33,079 nt of DNA from Clostridia bacterium (GCA_017621655.1 JAGASS010000003.1:1-33079), one strand, 5' to 3'; positions 1 to 7,090 are shown, counted from the first letter of the stretch. Translations and numbers: made by a program. The notes: generated from the letters alone by a model not told the origin.

Positions 1-1
1 C

Positions 2-41
2 GTCGGCTGCGCCGACACCTTCCCCCGCTGGGGAAGGCAAG
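2..41. repeat. Intergenic double-hairpin repeat, family C
   Basis: Two adjacent perfect hairpins: GTCGGC (2-7) with GCCGAC (11-16), and CCTTCCCC (18-25) with GGGGAAGG (30-37). Read on the minus strand it starts CTTGCCTTCCCC, exactly as the copies at 12726 and 12853 do. The second stem is entirely different in the three copies but always paired. The window edge may truncate the element. Confidence 0.7.
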
Positions 42-70
42 ACAGCGTCTAGAAGCTTCGCCACGTTATT

Positions 71-98
71 GTAGGGGGCGACGTCCTCGACGCCCCGT
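71..98. repeat. Intergenic hairpin repeat, family A
   Basis: Core GGGGCG-T-CG-AGGA-CG-T-CGCCCC (read on the minus strand) next to the constant TACAA edge. The same core recurs at 3710, 3822, 10744, 12671 and 33051. On the other side it is flanked by the sequence GATGTTACATTGTT (108-119 area), also seen beside other copies. Confidence 0.75.
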
Positions 99-126
99 GC
101 AAAACGATGTTACATTGTTCCCGTAC

Positions 127-202
127 GGACAGTCGAGGTGAGGGGTTCCCCGAAACGAGCGAACGCGAGTTTTGGGGGTTCCCGAGGTTGCCTGTCCCTA
201 CA
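127..202. repeat. Nested hairpin repeat, family A shell with module B inside
   Basis: Outer stem GGACAG (127-132) pairs with CTGTCC (192-197), followed by CTACAA. Inside lies module B: GGGGTTCCCC, a stem CCCCGAAAC/GTTTTGGGG, then GGTTCCC. A nearly identical copy lies inverted at 12990-13063. A partial family A edge (TTGTAGGGGCGACC) follows near 224-237. There is no gene in 1-302. Confidence 0.7.
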
Positions 203-273
203 AATTTACGTTCAATATCCTCTTGTAGGGGCGACCTCGGAAACGTTTGAAGCTTTTACGGCAGGGGAGTGGC

Positions 274-303
274 AAAACAAAAACAGGGCTTTCGCCCTGT
301 TTT
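274..303 (-). terminator. Rho-independent terminator of the feo operon
   Basis: On the minus strand, a perfect stem ACAGGGC with a GAAA loop and GCCCTGT is followed by TTTTTGTTTT. It begins directly at the stop codon of the Cys-rich Feo accessory gene. Confidence 0.85.
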
Positions 304-446
304 CAGTGACAGTTCTTTTTCGAGCATTCGCCGGAATGCGGGCAGCCGATACACTTTCTGCCCTTTTTCTTTTGCTTTACAATGTAAAGCGATGCGCCGA
401 GAACAATAAGTACAATTACCGAAATTATAATTATATTCGTTATCAT
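303..446 (-). CDS. FeoB-associated Cys-rich membrane protein
   Basis: This encodes a 47-residue peptide. It has one N-terminal membrane helix (about residues 4-23, Ile/Val/Leu rich), a basic stretch KQKKKGRK, and a Cys-rich tail with the pattern C-x2-C-x6-C-x4-C ending in His. This is the layout of the small Cys-rich proteins that accompany FeoB in Firmicutes (Pfam FeoB_associated). They are thought to assist ferrous iron transfer at the inner membrane; the biochemical role is not settled. The start codon overlaps the feoB stop as ATGA (446-443), which implies translational coupling. It is the last gene before the operon terminator. Confidence 0.88.
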   Translation of the reverse strand: MITNIIIISVIVLIVLGASLYIVKQKKKGRKCIGCPHSGECSKKNCH

Positions 447-2371
447 GCCTTTTTCCTTGCTTTAACTATAAGTGCCGTAATAATGCCTGCAAAAACTGCA
501 ACCGCGCATCCGCCGATTATTGCGGGAACGACGGCGAGGGATGCAGGGGAAACGATGAGCGTTCCGACGGTATGAACGAGGTAACCGATCGTATATCCGA
601 ACGCGATCTGAAGAGCTATACCGCCCCATAGCCACTTCGCGCTCTTCATTTCGGAGTTCATTGCTCCGATTGCCGCGAAGCAGGGGGGAGTAAAGAGGTT
701 GAACATAAGGTATGCGAGCGCTGCGACGGTCGTAAGCTCAGGGCTTGCGCCGGGAAGCTCGGTCGCAACGTCGGATATTGCGAAGCATACCGCGAGCGTT
801 CCGACTACGTTTTCCTTAGCTATGAAGCCGGTTATCGCCGCTGCCGCCATCTGCCAAGCGTGGAAGCCGATAACGGGGACGAGCAGGTATGCAAACGGTC
901 CGCCGATAGATGCGAGGATGGAATCGTTTGCCTCGGTTGCAACCTTGAATGACCAGGTGAAGCTTTGCATTATCTGCACTGCGGTATTGCAAAGCAGAAT
1001 AATGGTTGCCGCCTTGACAACAAACGACCAACCGCGCTGACACATGCTCTTGATCGCGCCCCAAAGCGAGGGAGCTTTATACTCGGGAAGTTCGATTATA
1101 AAGAAGGACTTTCTCTTCGCGCCCGTGATGCCGTTCACGATGAGCGCGCCGATAAGTATTACGACGATACCCATGAAGTACATGAGAGGTCCGACCCACG
1201 AGGAGCCCTTGAAGAACGCGCCCGCAAATGCCGCGATTATCGGGAGCTTTGCTCCGCAGGGCATAAAGGGTGCGAGCATAGCGGTCGCACGGCGTTCTCT
1301 TTCGTCTCTTATCGTGCGGCAAGCCATAACGCCGGGAACGGCGCATCCCGTTCCGACAACGAAGGGAATAACGGACTTTCCGCTAAGACCGACCTTCTTG
1401 AAGATCGGGTCAAGCACGACGGAAACTCTTGCCATATATCCGCAGTCCTCAAGGAGTGCGAGAAGGAAATACATCAGCATTACAAGAGGAAGGAAGCCGA
1501 TAACGGCGATAACTCCGCCGATGACACCGTCAACAAGGAGAGCATAGAGAAGCGGACTAACGCCTGCTTTAAGGAGAAGATCTCCGAGTGCGCCCTGTCC
1601 CTTTTCAAGAAGTCCGACGAGCCAATCCGCGATCCATACGCCGGGGCCTGCCTGGGAGATCCAGAAAACGGCAAACATTACGACTGCAAATATCGGGATT
1701 CCGAGCCATTTATTCGTAAGAACAGCGTCGATCTTATCCTGATAGTTTTTGTTCTTCGTAAGCGTTTTTCTGCTTTCGACTTCCTTGACTATCGAATTCA
1801 CGAACTTATAACGGCGCTTATCCTCTTCTTCGGAGGATTTTTTATCGGTTGCGTTTGCGCCAACGTAAGGAGCAGTCTGTCCCTTGCCGATCGACTCGAC
1901 TGCGGCGAAAACGACCTCTTTAAGTCCCTCGCCCGTTGTCGAAACGGTTTCGATAACGGGGCATCCGAGCTTTTCGCTCAGCTTAGCGGCATCTATCTTA
2001 TTGTGCTTTTTCTTATTAGCATCAGTCTTATTGAGCGCGACGACGACGGGAATTCCAAGCTCAAGAAGCTGTGTCGTGAAGAACAAGCTTCTACTGAGAT
2101 TCGTAGCGTCTACGATATTGATTATCGCATCTGGGTTTTCGTTCTTAACGTACTCGCTCGTTACCGATTCCTCGCTTGTGAAGGGCGACATCGAGTATGC
2201 GCCCGGGAGATCGACTGCGATGACGTTTTCTCCGTATGCACCCTTGACCGCGTGCTCCTTCTTGTCGACCGTGACTCCCGCCCAGTTTCCGACCTTTTCG
2301 CTTCTGCCCGTAAGAGCATTATACATAGTGGTCTTTCCGCTGTTCGGATTTCCTGCTAAGGCAATTCTCAT
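443..2371 (-). CDS. feoB: Ferrous iron transport protein B (GTPase-permease)
   Basis: FeoB is the inner-membrane ferrous iron transporter with a cytosolic G domain. The 642-residue protein shows G1 GNPNSGKTT (7-15), DLPG (54-57) and NKTD (114-117), a helical spacer to about residue 210, then the polytopic membrane region with the repeated gate-type segments. The length is normal for Firmicute FeoB. ATG at 2371 is preceded by AGGAG. The gene follows feoA after 98 bp that contain a DtxR-like palindrome, so it may be transcribed both from the feoA promoter and under separate metal control. Its stop codon overlaps the next gene. The long open frames on the opposite strand are codon-usage shadows. 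Confidence 0.97.
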   Translation of the reverse strand: MRIALAGNPNSGKTTMYNALTGRSEKVGNWAGVTVDKKEHAVKGAYGENVIAVDLPGAYSMSPFTSEESVTSEYVKNENPDAIINIVDATNLSRSLFFTTQLLELGIPVVVALNKTDANKKKHNKIDAAKLSEKLGCPVIETVSTTGEGLKEVVFAAVESIGKGQTAPYVGANATDKKSSEEEDKRRYKFVNSIVKEVESRKTLTKNKNYQDKIDAVLTNKWLGIPIFAVVMFAVFWISQAGPGVWIADWLVGLLEKGQGALGDLLLKAGVSPLLYALLVDGVIGGVIAVIGFLPLVMLMYFLLALLEDCGYMARVSVVLDPIFKKVGLSGKSVIPFVVGTGCAVPGVMACRTIRDERERRATAMLAPFMPCGAKLPIIAAFAGAFFKGSSWVGPLMYFMGIVVILIGALIVNGITGAKRKSFFIIELPEYKAPSLWGAIKSMCQRGWSFVVKAATIILLCNTAVQIMQSFTWSFKVATEANDSILASIGGPFAYLLVPVIGFHAWQMAAAAITGFIAKENVVGTLAVCFAISDVATELPGASPELTTVAALAYLMFNLFTPPCFAAIGAMNSEMKSAKWLWGGIALQIAFGYTIGYLVHTVGTLIVSPASLAVVPAIIGGCAVAVFAGIITALIVKARKKA

Positions 2372-2409
2372 TTATTTTACTCCTGTTCGGATAATTTTAA
2401 CTCTTTTAG

Positions 2410-2431
2410 TCAGTTAGCAACGGCTAACTGA
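2410..2431. promoter_or_regulatory. DtxR-type operator before feoB
   Basis: A perfect palindrome, CAGTTAGCAACGGCTAACTG at 2411-2430, extended by a further T/A pair at 2410 and 2431. It matches the site before feoA at about 17 of 20 positions. Its position, 40-60 bp before the feoB start, suits metal-dependent repression. Confidence 0.72.
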
Positions 2432-2447
2432 TGAGCGAAAATAATCA

Positions 2448-2471
2448 GCAGAGCGTTGCTCTGCTTTTTTT
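2448..2471 (+). terminator. Hairpin with T-tract between feoB and feoA, plus orientation
   Basis: Stem GCAGAGC with loop GTT and GCTCTGC is followed by six T on the plus strand. In the feo transcription direction the same hairpin lacks a good T-tract (TGATTATTTT follows). It may therefore act mainly on antisense transcripts, or be a weak bidirectional attenuator that lowers feoB relative to feoA. Confidence 0.55.
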
Positions 2472-2682
2472 AGATAATTATCGCGTCGGCAAGCTGGGGG
2501 TCTATACTGTATCTGCCGTCCTTGATCGAGACCGTAAGTCCGCTCTTGCGACGTGAGATGACCGTTATCGGCTCGCCTGCGTAACAGCCAAGCGTGAAAA
2601 GGAACGCGTTAAGCTCCTCGTCGTCTGTCTCGATGGCTTTTACGATATATTCAGTTCCTTCCTCTGCCTGTCTGAGTGTCAT
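2470..2682 (-). CDS. feoA: Ferrous iron transport protein A (FeoA)
   Basis: This is a 70-residue cytosolic protein with the SH3-like FeoA fold. It begins MTLRQAEEGTEYIVKAI and has the core LGCYAGEPITVISRRKSGLTVSIKDGR split across its central strands. The length is normal for FeoA, which modulates the FeoB GTPase/permease. It is the first gene of the minus-strand feo operon. The start ATG at 2682 is preceded by AAGGAGC. A near-consensus promoter overlapped by a DtxR-like operator sits directly upstream, so iron repression is the likely control. Confidence 0.9.
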   Translation of the reverse strand: MTLRQAEEGTEYIVKAIETDDEELNAFLFTLGCYAGEPITVISRRKSGLTVSIKDGRYSIDPQLADAIII

Positions 2683-2709
2683 TTTTTGCTCCTTATTGAC
2701 GTTTTACGT

Positions 2710-2729
2710 CAGTTAGCATCCGCTAACCG
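2710..2729. promoter_or_regulatory. DtxR-type operator at the feoA promoter
   Basis: CAGTTAGC-ATCC-GCTAACCG with six perfectly paired central positions on each side (GTTAGC/GCTAAC). It lies from about +1 to +20 of the predicted feoA transcript, just downstream of the -10 box. That is a classic repressor position. Confidence 0.75.
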
Positions 2730-2735
2730 TGGTAT

Positions 2736-2764
2736 ATTCTAGCACCTTGATTCCTATTTGTCAA
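2736..2764 (-). promoter_or_regulatory. feoA promoter
   Basis: Minus strand: -35 TTGACA (2764-2759), 17-bp spacer, -10 TAGAAT (2741-2736). This is near-consensus sigma-A. Confidence 0.85.
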
Positions 2765-2783
2765 GGGGGTTTTAATATTTTTA

Positions 2784-2812
2784 TTGCAAAAAATTTAATT
2801 ATATGATAAAAT
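2784..2812 (+). promoter_or_regulatory. Promoter of the DtxR-family regulator gene
   Basis: -35 TTGCAA (2784-2789), 17-bp spacer, -10 TAAAAT (2807-2812). The start codon follows 28 bp later with AAGGAG. The two divergent promoters (feoA and regulator) are about 20 bp apart, so operator occupancy could affect both. Confidence 0.65.
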
Positions 2813-2840
2813 TAGGTAAGAACGACTCAAGGAGTTTTTT

Positions 2841-3206
2841 ATGAATCTTCACGAATCTGCCGAGATGTATCTCGAAACAATATACGTCCTCTCGAAAAAG
2901 GGCGCGGTGCGAAGCATCGACGTTGCCGAGGAGATGGGCTACAGTAAGCCGAGCGTAAGCCGTGCTGTGGGTCTGCTCAAAAAGGGCGGTTACCTGACCG
3001 TTGACGGCGTCGGAAACCTGATACTCACCGAGATGGGCGAGGAAAGGGCCAAGAGCGTTTTTGAGCGTCATACGGTCCTCACCGAGTTCCTTGTCGGACT
3101 TGGTGTCAGCGCCGAGGTAGCGTCCGACGATGCATGCAAGATCGAGCACGTCATCAGCGCCGAAACGCTTGACGCGATAAAAAGATTTACGGAGAAGAAC
3201 CGATGA
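2841..3206 (+). CDS. Iron-dependent transcriptional regulator, DtxR family (short form)
   Basis: The 121-residue protein has a winged helix at residues 1-65 (recognition helix YSKPSVSRAVGLLKKGGYL), followed by the dimerisation and metal domain. Visible ligand candidates are M9, H77, E82, C99, E102 and H103. The Cys-x2-Glu-His set resembles the DtxR/IdeR ancillary and primary sites, whereas MntR carries Glu at the Cys position. This favours iron over manganese. The C-terminal SH3-like domain of DtxR is absent, as in many Firmicute members. It diverges from feoA and matching palindromes lie in the feo promoters, so it is the probable feo repressor. Its stop overlaps the next start (ATGA). Confidence 0.9.
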   Translation: MNLHESAEMYLETIYVLSKKGAVRSIDVAEEMGYSKPSVSRAVGLLKKGGYLTVDGVGNLILTEMGEERAKSVFERHTVLTEFLVGLGVSAEVASDDACKIEHVISAETLDAIKRFTEKNR

Positions 3207-3619
3207 GCGAGAAGAAAAAGGAATTAATAAGAACGGTCAAATTCGTTCTGTTTTCGGCGAGCGCGGCAGTCATAGAGCTTGCCTCGTATGCGATATTTTT
3301 CGATCTGATCCATTTTGAGGAATGGCTCGCGCATCTGCTTTCGCTTATTCTCTCGGTGCTTTGGAACTTCACTCTTAACCGCAAATTCACCTTCTGCTCG
3401 GCAAACAACGTGCCGATCGCTATGCTGAAGGTCGCGGGATTTTACCTCCTGTTTACTCCCCTTTCGACCTGGTGGACCGCAGTGCTCACAGGACCGAAGG
3501 TCGGCTGGAACGCCTACGTCGTTCTCGTTATGACGATGCTTATAAATTTCGTTACCGAATATCTTTTCGACAGATTTTTCGTGTTCGGAAAGAGCATCGA
3601 CAGCGCGAAGAAAAAGTAA
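3203..3619 (+). CDS. GtrA-like small membrane protein
   Basis: This 138-residue protein has four predicted membrane helices (about 12-32, 40-57, 72-92, 102-120) and the GtrA-type segments VKFVLFSASAAVIEL, SVLWNFTLNRKFTF and a C-terminal DRFFVF. The WNF-x-LNRK-x-TF motif is the family hallmark (Pfam GtrA). GtrA proteins are thought to move lipid-linked sugars across the membrane for cell-surface glycosylation. It is translationally coupled to the DtxR-type regulator by a 4-bp overlap, an unexpected pairing. No glycosyltransferase is adjacent, so the substrate is unknown. Confidence 0.88.
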   Translation: MSEKKKELIRTVKFVLFSASAAVIELASYAIFFDLIHFEEWLAHLLSLILSVLWNFTLNRKFTFCSANNVPIAMLKVAGFYLLFTPLSTWWTAVLTGPKVGWNAYVVLVMTMLINFVTEYLFDRFFVFGKSIDSAKKK

Positions 3620-3623
3620 ATTG

Positions 3624-3653
3624 AAACAGACGGAGCATTCCGTCTGTTTTTTG
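3624..3653 (+). terminator. Terminator of the regulator/gtrA-like operon
   Basis: Stem AAACAGACGGA, loop GCAT, TCCGTCTGTTT, then a T run. It lies 4 bp after the stop codon. Confidence 0.88.
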
Positions 3654-3709
3654 TCGCGGAGTTATATCAATCGCTCTGTCAGCAAATTTTAGTAGTTTCC
3701 GCTGCGAAT

Positions 3710-3737
3710 TGTAGGGGGCGACGTCCTCGACGCCCCG
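3710..3737. repeat. Intergenic hairpin repeat, family A
   Basis: Family A core (GGGGCG..CGCCCC, T/T mismatch, CG, AGGA loop) with the TTGTAG edge, in the same orientation as the copy at 71. Confidence 0.75.
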
Positions 3738-3821
3738 TTGCAACATTTAAACTTACAAAAGACGTTCCCTCTGTGAATTGAATATCCAAACACATTTCAA
3801 AAAAGATACATTACTTTTATG

Positions 3822-3850
3822 CGGGGCGTCGAGGACGTCGCCCCCTACAA
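3822..3850. repeat. Intergenic hairpin repeat, family A, inverted
   Basis: Same core as at 3710 in the opposite orientation. The two copies bracket about 85 bp of AT-rich sequence without recognisable features. Followed by the constant edge CTACAAATTAACGTTCAATA. Confidence 0.75.
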
Positions 3851-3875
3851 ATTAACGTTCAATATACCTTTGTAG

Positions 3876-3893
3876 GGGAGGGGTTCCCCCTCC
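3876..3893. repeat. Short variant of a family A hairpin
   Basis: GGAGGGG-TT-CCCCCTCC directly after a TTTGTAGGG edge. Only the flanks are shared with family A; the stem sequence is different but paired. Confidence 0.55.
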
Positions 3894-3926
3894 TGCGCAA
3901 AAACGATGTTACTTCCCTTTGAAAAC

Positions 3927-3999
3927 GGCGGGGGCGCGTGGGGTTCCCCGAAGCGAATGTAATGAGCTTTGGGGGTTCCGAGCAAGCCCCCGCCCTACG
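3927..3999. repeat. Nested hairpin repeat, GC-rich shell with module B inside
   Basis: Outer stem GGCGGGGGC (3927-3935) pairs perfectly with GCCCCCGCC (3986-3994), followed by CTACGA. Module B (GGGGTTCCCC, CCCCGAAGC/GCTTTGGGG) fills the interior. The copies at 12808 and 28194 have the same shell (GGCGGGAGCAAGCCCCCGCC) without module B. Confidence 0.72.
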
Positions 4000-4052
4000 A
4001 AATCGTGGCAAAAATTTTTGGCTGTATATAACAGAGCGATTGTGGGAGTCTC

Positions 4053-4127
4053 GGGGCGTCGAGGTAGGGGTTCCCCGATGCGAATGAAATGAGCTTTGGG
4101 GGTTCACGTGGCCGTCGCCCCCTACAA
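4053..4127. repeat. Nested hairpin repeat, family A shell with module B inside
   Basis: GGGGCGTCGAGG (4053-4064) and CGTCGCCCCCTACAA (4113-4127) form the family A shell. Module B is inserted where the empty copies have only the AGGA loop. The convergent gap 3655-4204 holds only repeats and an AT-rich tract of TTATT/TCTATT type (4160-4206). Confidence 0.72.
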
Positions 4128-4204
4128 ACGACGTTTCGAGCTTCCCCCTACATATCTACTCTAACCTATTTCTTATTTATTATCTATTCTTTATTCTCTA
4201 TTAT

Positions 4205-4234
4205 CTAAAAAGCTCCGCCGAAGCGGAGCTTTTC
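4205..4234 (-). terminator. Terminator of the TIM-barrel/dehydrogenase operon
   Basis: Minus strand: AAAAGCTCCGC, TTCG tetraloop, GCGGAGCTTTTT. It is placed 4 bp after the stop codon of the last gene. Confidence 0.88.
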
Positions 4235-4237
4235 CTT

Positions 4238-5086
4238 TTATGCCATTTCCCAGAATCTCTTGATGTTGCTTAAGCCCATCTTGATTCCGACGAGGTTATC
4301 CTCGGTTCCCTCGAATTCGAGAGATATAAAGCCGTCGTAGCCCTTTTTCTTGAGCATTCTCAAGCTCTGAGCGATCTTTGCTTCACCGTGACCGACTATC
4401 GTACCGCGGAGGTAGTTACCTGCTCTCGTAACGAACCAACCTTCGCCGGGGTTGATCTCTGTTCCCTTCTTATAAAGGAAGTCCTTGCAGTGAACGTGGA
4501 ACGCATAGGGCGCGAGGCGCGATGCCGAAAGAGACGGATCCTCGTCCGCGCACATAAAGTTACCGAGATCGAGAAGAACGCCGAAGTTATCGTTGCCGAC
4601 TGCGTCGATAAGAGAAGCAACTCTGTCTGCGTCCTGCGAGAAGTAGCCGTGATTCTCGGTCATCGTCTTGATGCCGAGCTTCTTTGCGTACTCGGTGATC
4701 TGCGTGCATTTTTCCTTAAGCTCGGGAAGAAGGCAAGCGTAGCCGATGCCGTTCTTCTTACCATACACACCGCTCGTAATATCGTGGCGGAGCATCGAAA
4801 CGCCGAGAAGTGCCGCCTTGTCAATGAGACCGCAAACGCGTTCAACCTCGTTCTCACGGTTGATAAGATCTGCGCCAACGCAGAATGCAACGGTCTCAAG
4901 ACCCTTGTCTCTCGCGTACTGACCGACCTTTTTGATCTCCTCGTCGGGCCACTCAAGCCAATAATCCTCAACAAACTCGATGCCGTCGAAGCCCATTTCG
5001 GCTGCCTTATCGATGACACCGAAGATTCCGAGCGAATTTTCTTCTCTGTAATCGCCGAAGCTATACGTACTTACACTGAATTTCAT
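4238..5086 (-). CDS. Sugar phosphate isomerase/epimerase-like TIM barrel
   Basis: This 282-residue cytosolic protein belongs to the xylose-isomerase-like/AP endonuclease 2 superfamily. The usual metal-binding quartet can be placed at E144 (in TMTENHG), D173 (LLDLGN), H199 (HVHCKD) and E257 (ISLEFEG), so the site looks intact. Family members isomerise, epimerise or dehydrate keto-sugars, inositols and related polyols using Mn or Mg. It is the last gene of a three-gene operon with a Gfo/Idh/MocA dehydrogenase and another TIM barrel. A dehydrogenase plus two such enzymes suggests oxidation of a sugar or glycoside to a keto form followed by isomerisation or elimination. The substrate cannot be read from sequence. 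Confidence 0.87.
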   Translation of the reverse strand: MKFSVSTYSFGDYREENSLGIFGVIDKAAEMGFDGIEFVEDYWLEWPDEEIKKVGQYARDKGLETVAFCVGADLINRENEVERVCGLIDKAALLGVSMLRHDITSGVYGKKNGIGYACLLPELKEKCTQITEYAKKLGIKTMTENHGYFSQDADRVASLIDAVGNDNFGVLLDLGNFMCADEDPSLSASRLAPYAFHVHCKDFLYKKGTEINPGEGWFVTRAGNYLRGTIVGHGEAKIAQSLRMLKKKGYDGFISLEFEGTEDNLVGIKMGLSNIKRFWEMA

Positions 5087-5096
5087 AAAGCTCTCC

Positions 5097-6158
5097 TTAT
5101 CTTGCGATCTCTACAGAGCGTCCGGTTTCAGCGGACTCGTAGATCGCGTCTATTATTCTCATAAGCTCGACACCGTCTTCTGCAGGTGCAATGCAGGGTG
5201 CGTTGCCGTTAACGGCATCAACGAAGCCCTTGATCTCCCTCTCAAAGAGTCCGTTAAATTCAAGCGCGATGCTGTCGCATGGCTTGACGTTCACAAATCT
5301 GCCTGCGATCTGAGTGAAAAGCTCAAGATCGGGATTGATGGTACAGCCGGCATTCGTGCCGAAAAGCTCAATGTTTCCAACGTCCTTCTTGATATTGAGG
5401 TTAAAGCTTGCCTCAACGGACACGGTAAAGCCGTTATCGAATCTGATAAGCGCGGTAGTGAAATCCTCTACCGTATAGGGATCGTCGTTGCCCTCGACCT
5501 GCCAATCCTTTTTACCGCTTGCACGGTCGGGACCGAGGTTATTGAAGGTTGCGCCGTATGCAGAAACTGCTTTAGGTGAACCTGCAAGGTAACGAACAAG
5601 GTCAATAACGTGAACTCCGAGGTCTATAAGAGGACCGCCTCCCGAACGGGATTTGTCTCCGAACCAACCGCCGGGACAGCCCGAACGGCGAAGATAGGTT
5701 GCCTTTGCATAGTAAATATCTCCAAAGGTGCCTGCCGAGATGTATTCCTTAAGCGCATCGGCATCGTTACCGAAGCGGCGGACGAAGCCGATCTGAAGAA
5801 GCTTTCCCGTCTCCTTAGACACCTTGAGCATTTCGAGCGCTTCCTCGGTGTTCATAGCCATGGGCTTCTCACATATAACGTTTGCGCCTCCGCGAAGTGC
5901 GGCAATGGTAGCGTCCTTATGGACGGAGTTCCAGGTGCAGACGCTGACTGCATCGAGGTCCTCCTTTGCCATCATTTCGTTAAAATCTGTATACTTATTC
6001 GGAATGTCGTACTGCTTGCAATACTCGGTAAGCTTTTTTTCATCAATATCGCAAGCCGCGATGACCTCAACCTCGTCGCTAAGTGCCTTATAGCCCGCCA
6101 TGTGGCTATGGCTGATGTTACCTGCTCCGATTATTCCTATTCTCAATTTCTTGCTCAT
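5097..6158 (-). CDS. Gfo/Idh/MocA family NAD(P)-dependent oxidoreductase
   Basis: This 353-residue protein has an N-terminal Rossmann fold with GIIGAGNISHSH (8-19), the family EKP motif at 97-99 (CEKPMAMN), and the catalytic-region pattern D179-x3-H183-x2-D186 in GGPLIDLGVHVIDLVRYL. The C-terminal two-thirds is the substrate and oligomerisation domain. Enzymes of this family oxidise ring hydroxyls of sugars, inositols and glycosides. It lies between two TIM-barrel isomerase-like genes (gaps of 10 and 16 bp), so the three are clearly co-transcribed. Inositol dehydrogenase or a 3-dehydro-glycoside-forming enzyme are both possible. Not secreted (no signal peptide). Confidence 0.9.
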   Translation of the reverse strand: MSKKLRIGIIGAGNISHSHMAGYKALSDEVEVIAACDIDEKKLTEYCKQYDIPNKYTDFNEMMAKEDLDAVSVCTWNSVHKDATIAALRGGANVICEKPMAMNTEEALEMLKVSKETGKLLQIGFVRRFGNDADALKEYISAGTFGDIYYAKATYLRRSGCPGGWFGDKSRSGGGPLIDLGVHVIDLVRYLAGSPKAVSAYGATFNNLGPDRASGKKDWQVEGNDDPYTVEDFTTALIRFDNGFTVSVEASFNLNIKKDVGNIELFGTNAGCTINPDLELFTQIAGRFVNVKPCDSIALEFNGLFEREIKGFVDAVNGNAPCIAPAEDGVELMRIIDAIYESAETGRSVEIAR

Positions 6159-6174
6159 TTCAAGTCTCCGCCTT

Positions 6175-7029
6175 TCAGTTTTTTGCGATAATGTCGCGCA
6201 AGAAGTCTGCCGCGCAAGCGATGTCCTTCGCAGGGTCTTCGCCGCACTCGCGCTCTATTGTAAGGAAGCCCTTATAGCCGATCTCCTCAAGCGCCTTCAG
6301 GTATGCGGGGAAATCAACTCCGCCCTTGCCGAGCGGCTCTTCGCTGAAGCAGTCGATCTTCTCCATATCCTCGGGCATTGGAGTTACGCCGTAGATTATT
6401 TCGGGATCGCGGTCAACGAGCTTGATGCCGTCCTTAGCGTGAGTATGAACTATATACTTTTTAAGGTTATGGACTGCCTTAACGGGATCGTCGCCCGTTA
6501 CCATTACGAGGTTCGCAGGGTCGAGGTTGACCGCAACGCCCGTTGAATCGAGCGCGTCAAGGAAGGTCTTGAGGGTTGCTGAGGTCTCGGGTCCCGTCTC
6601 GATAGCAAAATGCGCGTCAATATCGTCTGCGTAACGGCTAAGCTCGTAGCAAGCCGCCTGCATTATCTTATATCTGTCGTGATTCGGATCGTTCGGAACG
6701 ACGCCGATATGAGTCGTTACTACGTTAGTGCCTAGCTCCTTTGCGAGGTCTATTATTCTCTTCGACTTTTCAATAAGCTCGGGATTCTTCTCTGCATTTC
6801 CGAAGCCGTGTCCGAGGTCTCCGCAAAGAGCCGAAAAAACGAGTCCGTTCGAATAGACCATGTCCTTAAGCTCTGCGATCTTGCTTGGAGTCATATTCTC
6901 GGGGGAATGCTCGCCGTAGGTTGCATACATCTGGAAGCCCGCCGCACCGATAGAGACCGCTTTTGCTATTGCGTCCTTGATCGGAAGACGGAAGGAGTCT
7001 ATCATTACGCCTATGGGGAAATTGTACAT
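6175..7029 (-). CDS. Sugar phosphate isomerase/epimerase-like TIM barrel (operon leader)
   Basis: This 284-residue protein of the xylose-isomerase-like TIM superfamily has candidate metal ligands E144 (FAIETGPE), D170 (VNLDPANL), H197 (VHTHAKD) and E259 (LTIERECGED). It is only distantly similar to the second TIM barrel of the operon, so the two probably catalyse different steps. It is the first gene, with ACGGAGGT before ATG 7029 and a strong promoter upstream. No regulator gene is in the operon. A 2-keto-inositol or keto-sugar isomerase/dehydratase is plausible but not provable here. Confidence 0.87.
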   Translation of the reverse strand: MYNFPIGVMIDSFRLPIKDAIAKAVSIGAAGFQMYATYGEHSPENMTPSKIAELKDMVYSNGLVFSALCGDLGHGFGNAEKNPELIEKSKRIIDLAKELGTNVVTTHIGVVPNDPNHDRYKIMQAACYELSRYADDIDAHFAIETGPETSATLKTFLDALDSTGVAVNLDPANLVMVTGDDPVKAVHNLKKYIVHTHAKDGIKLVDRDPEIIYGVTPMPEDMEKIDCFSEEPLGKGGVDFPAYLKALEEIGYKGFLTIERECGEDPAKDIACAADFLRDIIAKN

Positions 7030-7061
7030 AATAAGTACCTCCGTTATTATTTTACAATATT

Positions 7062-7090
7062 ATGATACAAGAAACGTAACTCTTTGTCAA
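7062..7090 (-). promoter_or_regulatory. Promoter of the TIM-barrel/dehydrogenase operon
   Basis: Minus strand: -35 TTGACA (7090-7085), 17-bp spacer, -10 TATCAT (7067-7062). The start codon is about 33 bp downstream of the -10 box. Confidence 0.82.

Noticed and set aside
138..575. Plus-strand frame across the repeat region and feo terminator
   Set aside because: It translates repeat DNA, runs through a terminator and lies antisense to the Cys-rich Feo peptide.
965..2359. Long open frame antisense to feoB (464 codons)
   Set aside because: It mirrors feoB codon by codon, has no ribosome binding site or family resemblance, and feoB is certain. The genome's codon usage produces such antisense frames repeatedly.
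3710..4127. Possible CRISPR array
   Set aside because: Repeats are of several kinds, in both orientations, irregularly spaced, and without uniform spacers or cas genes.
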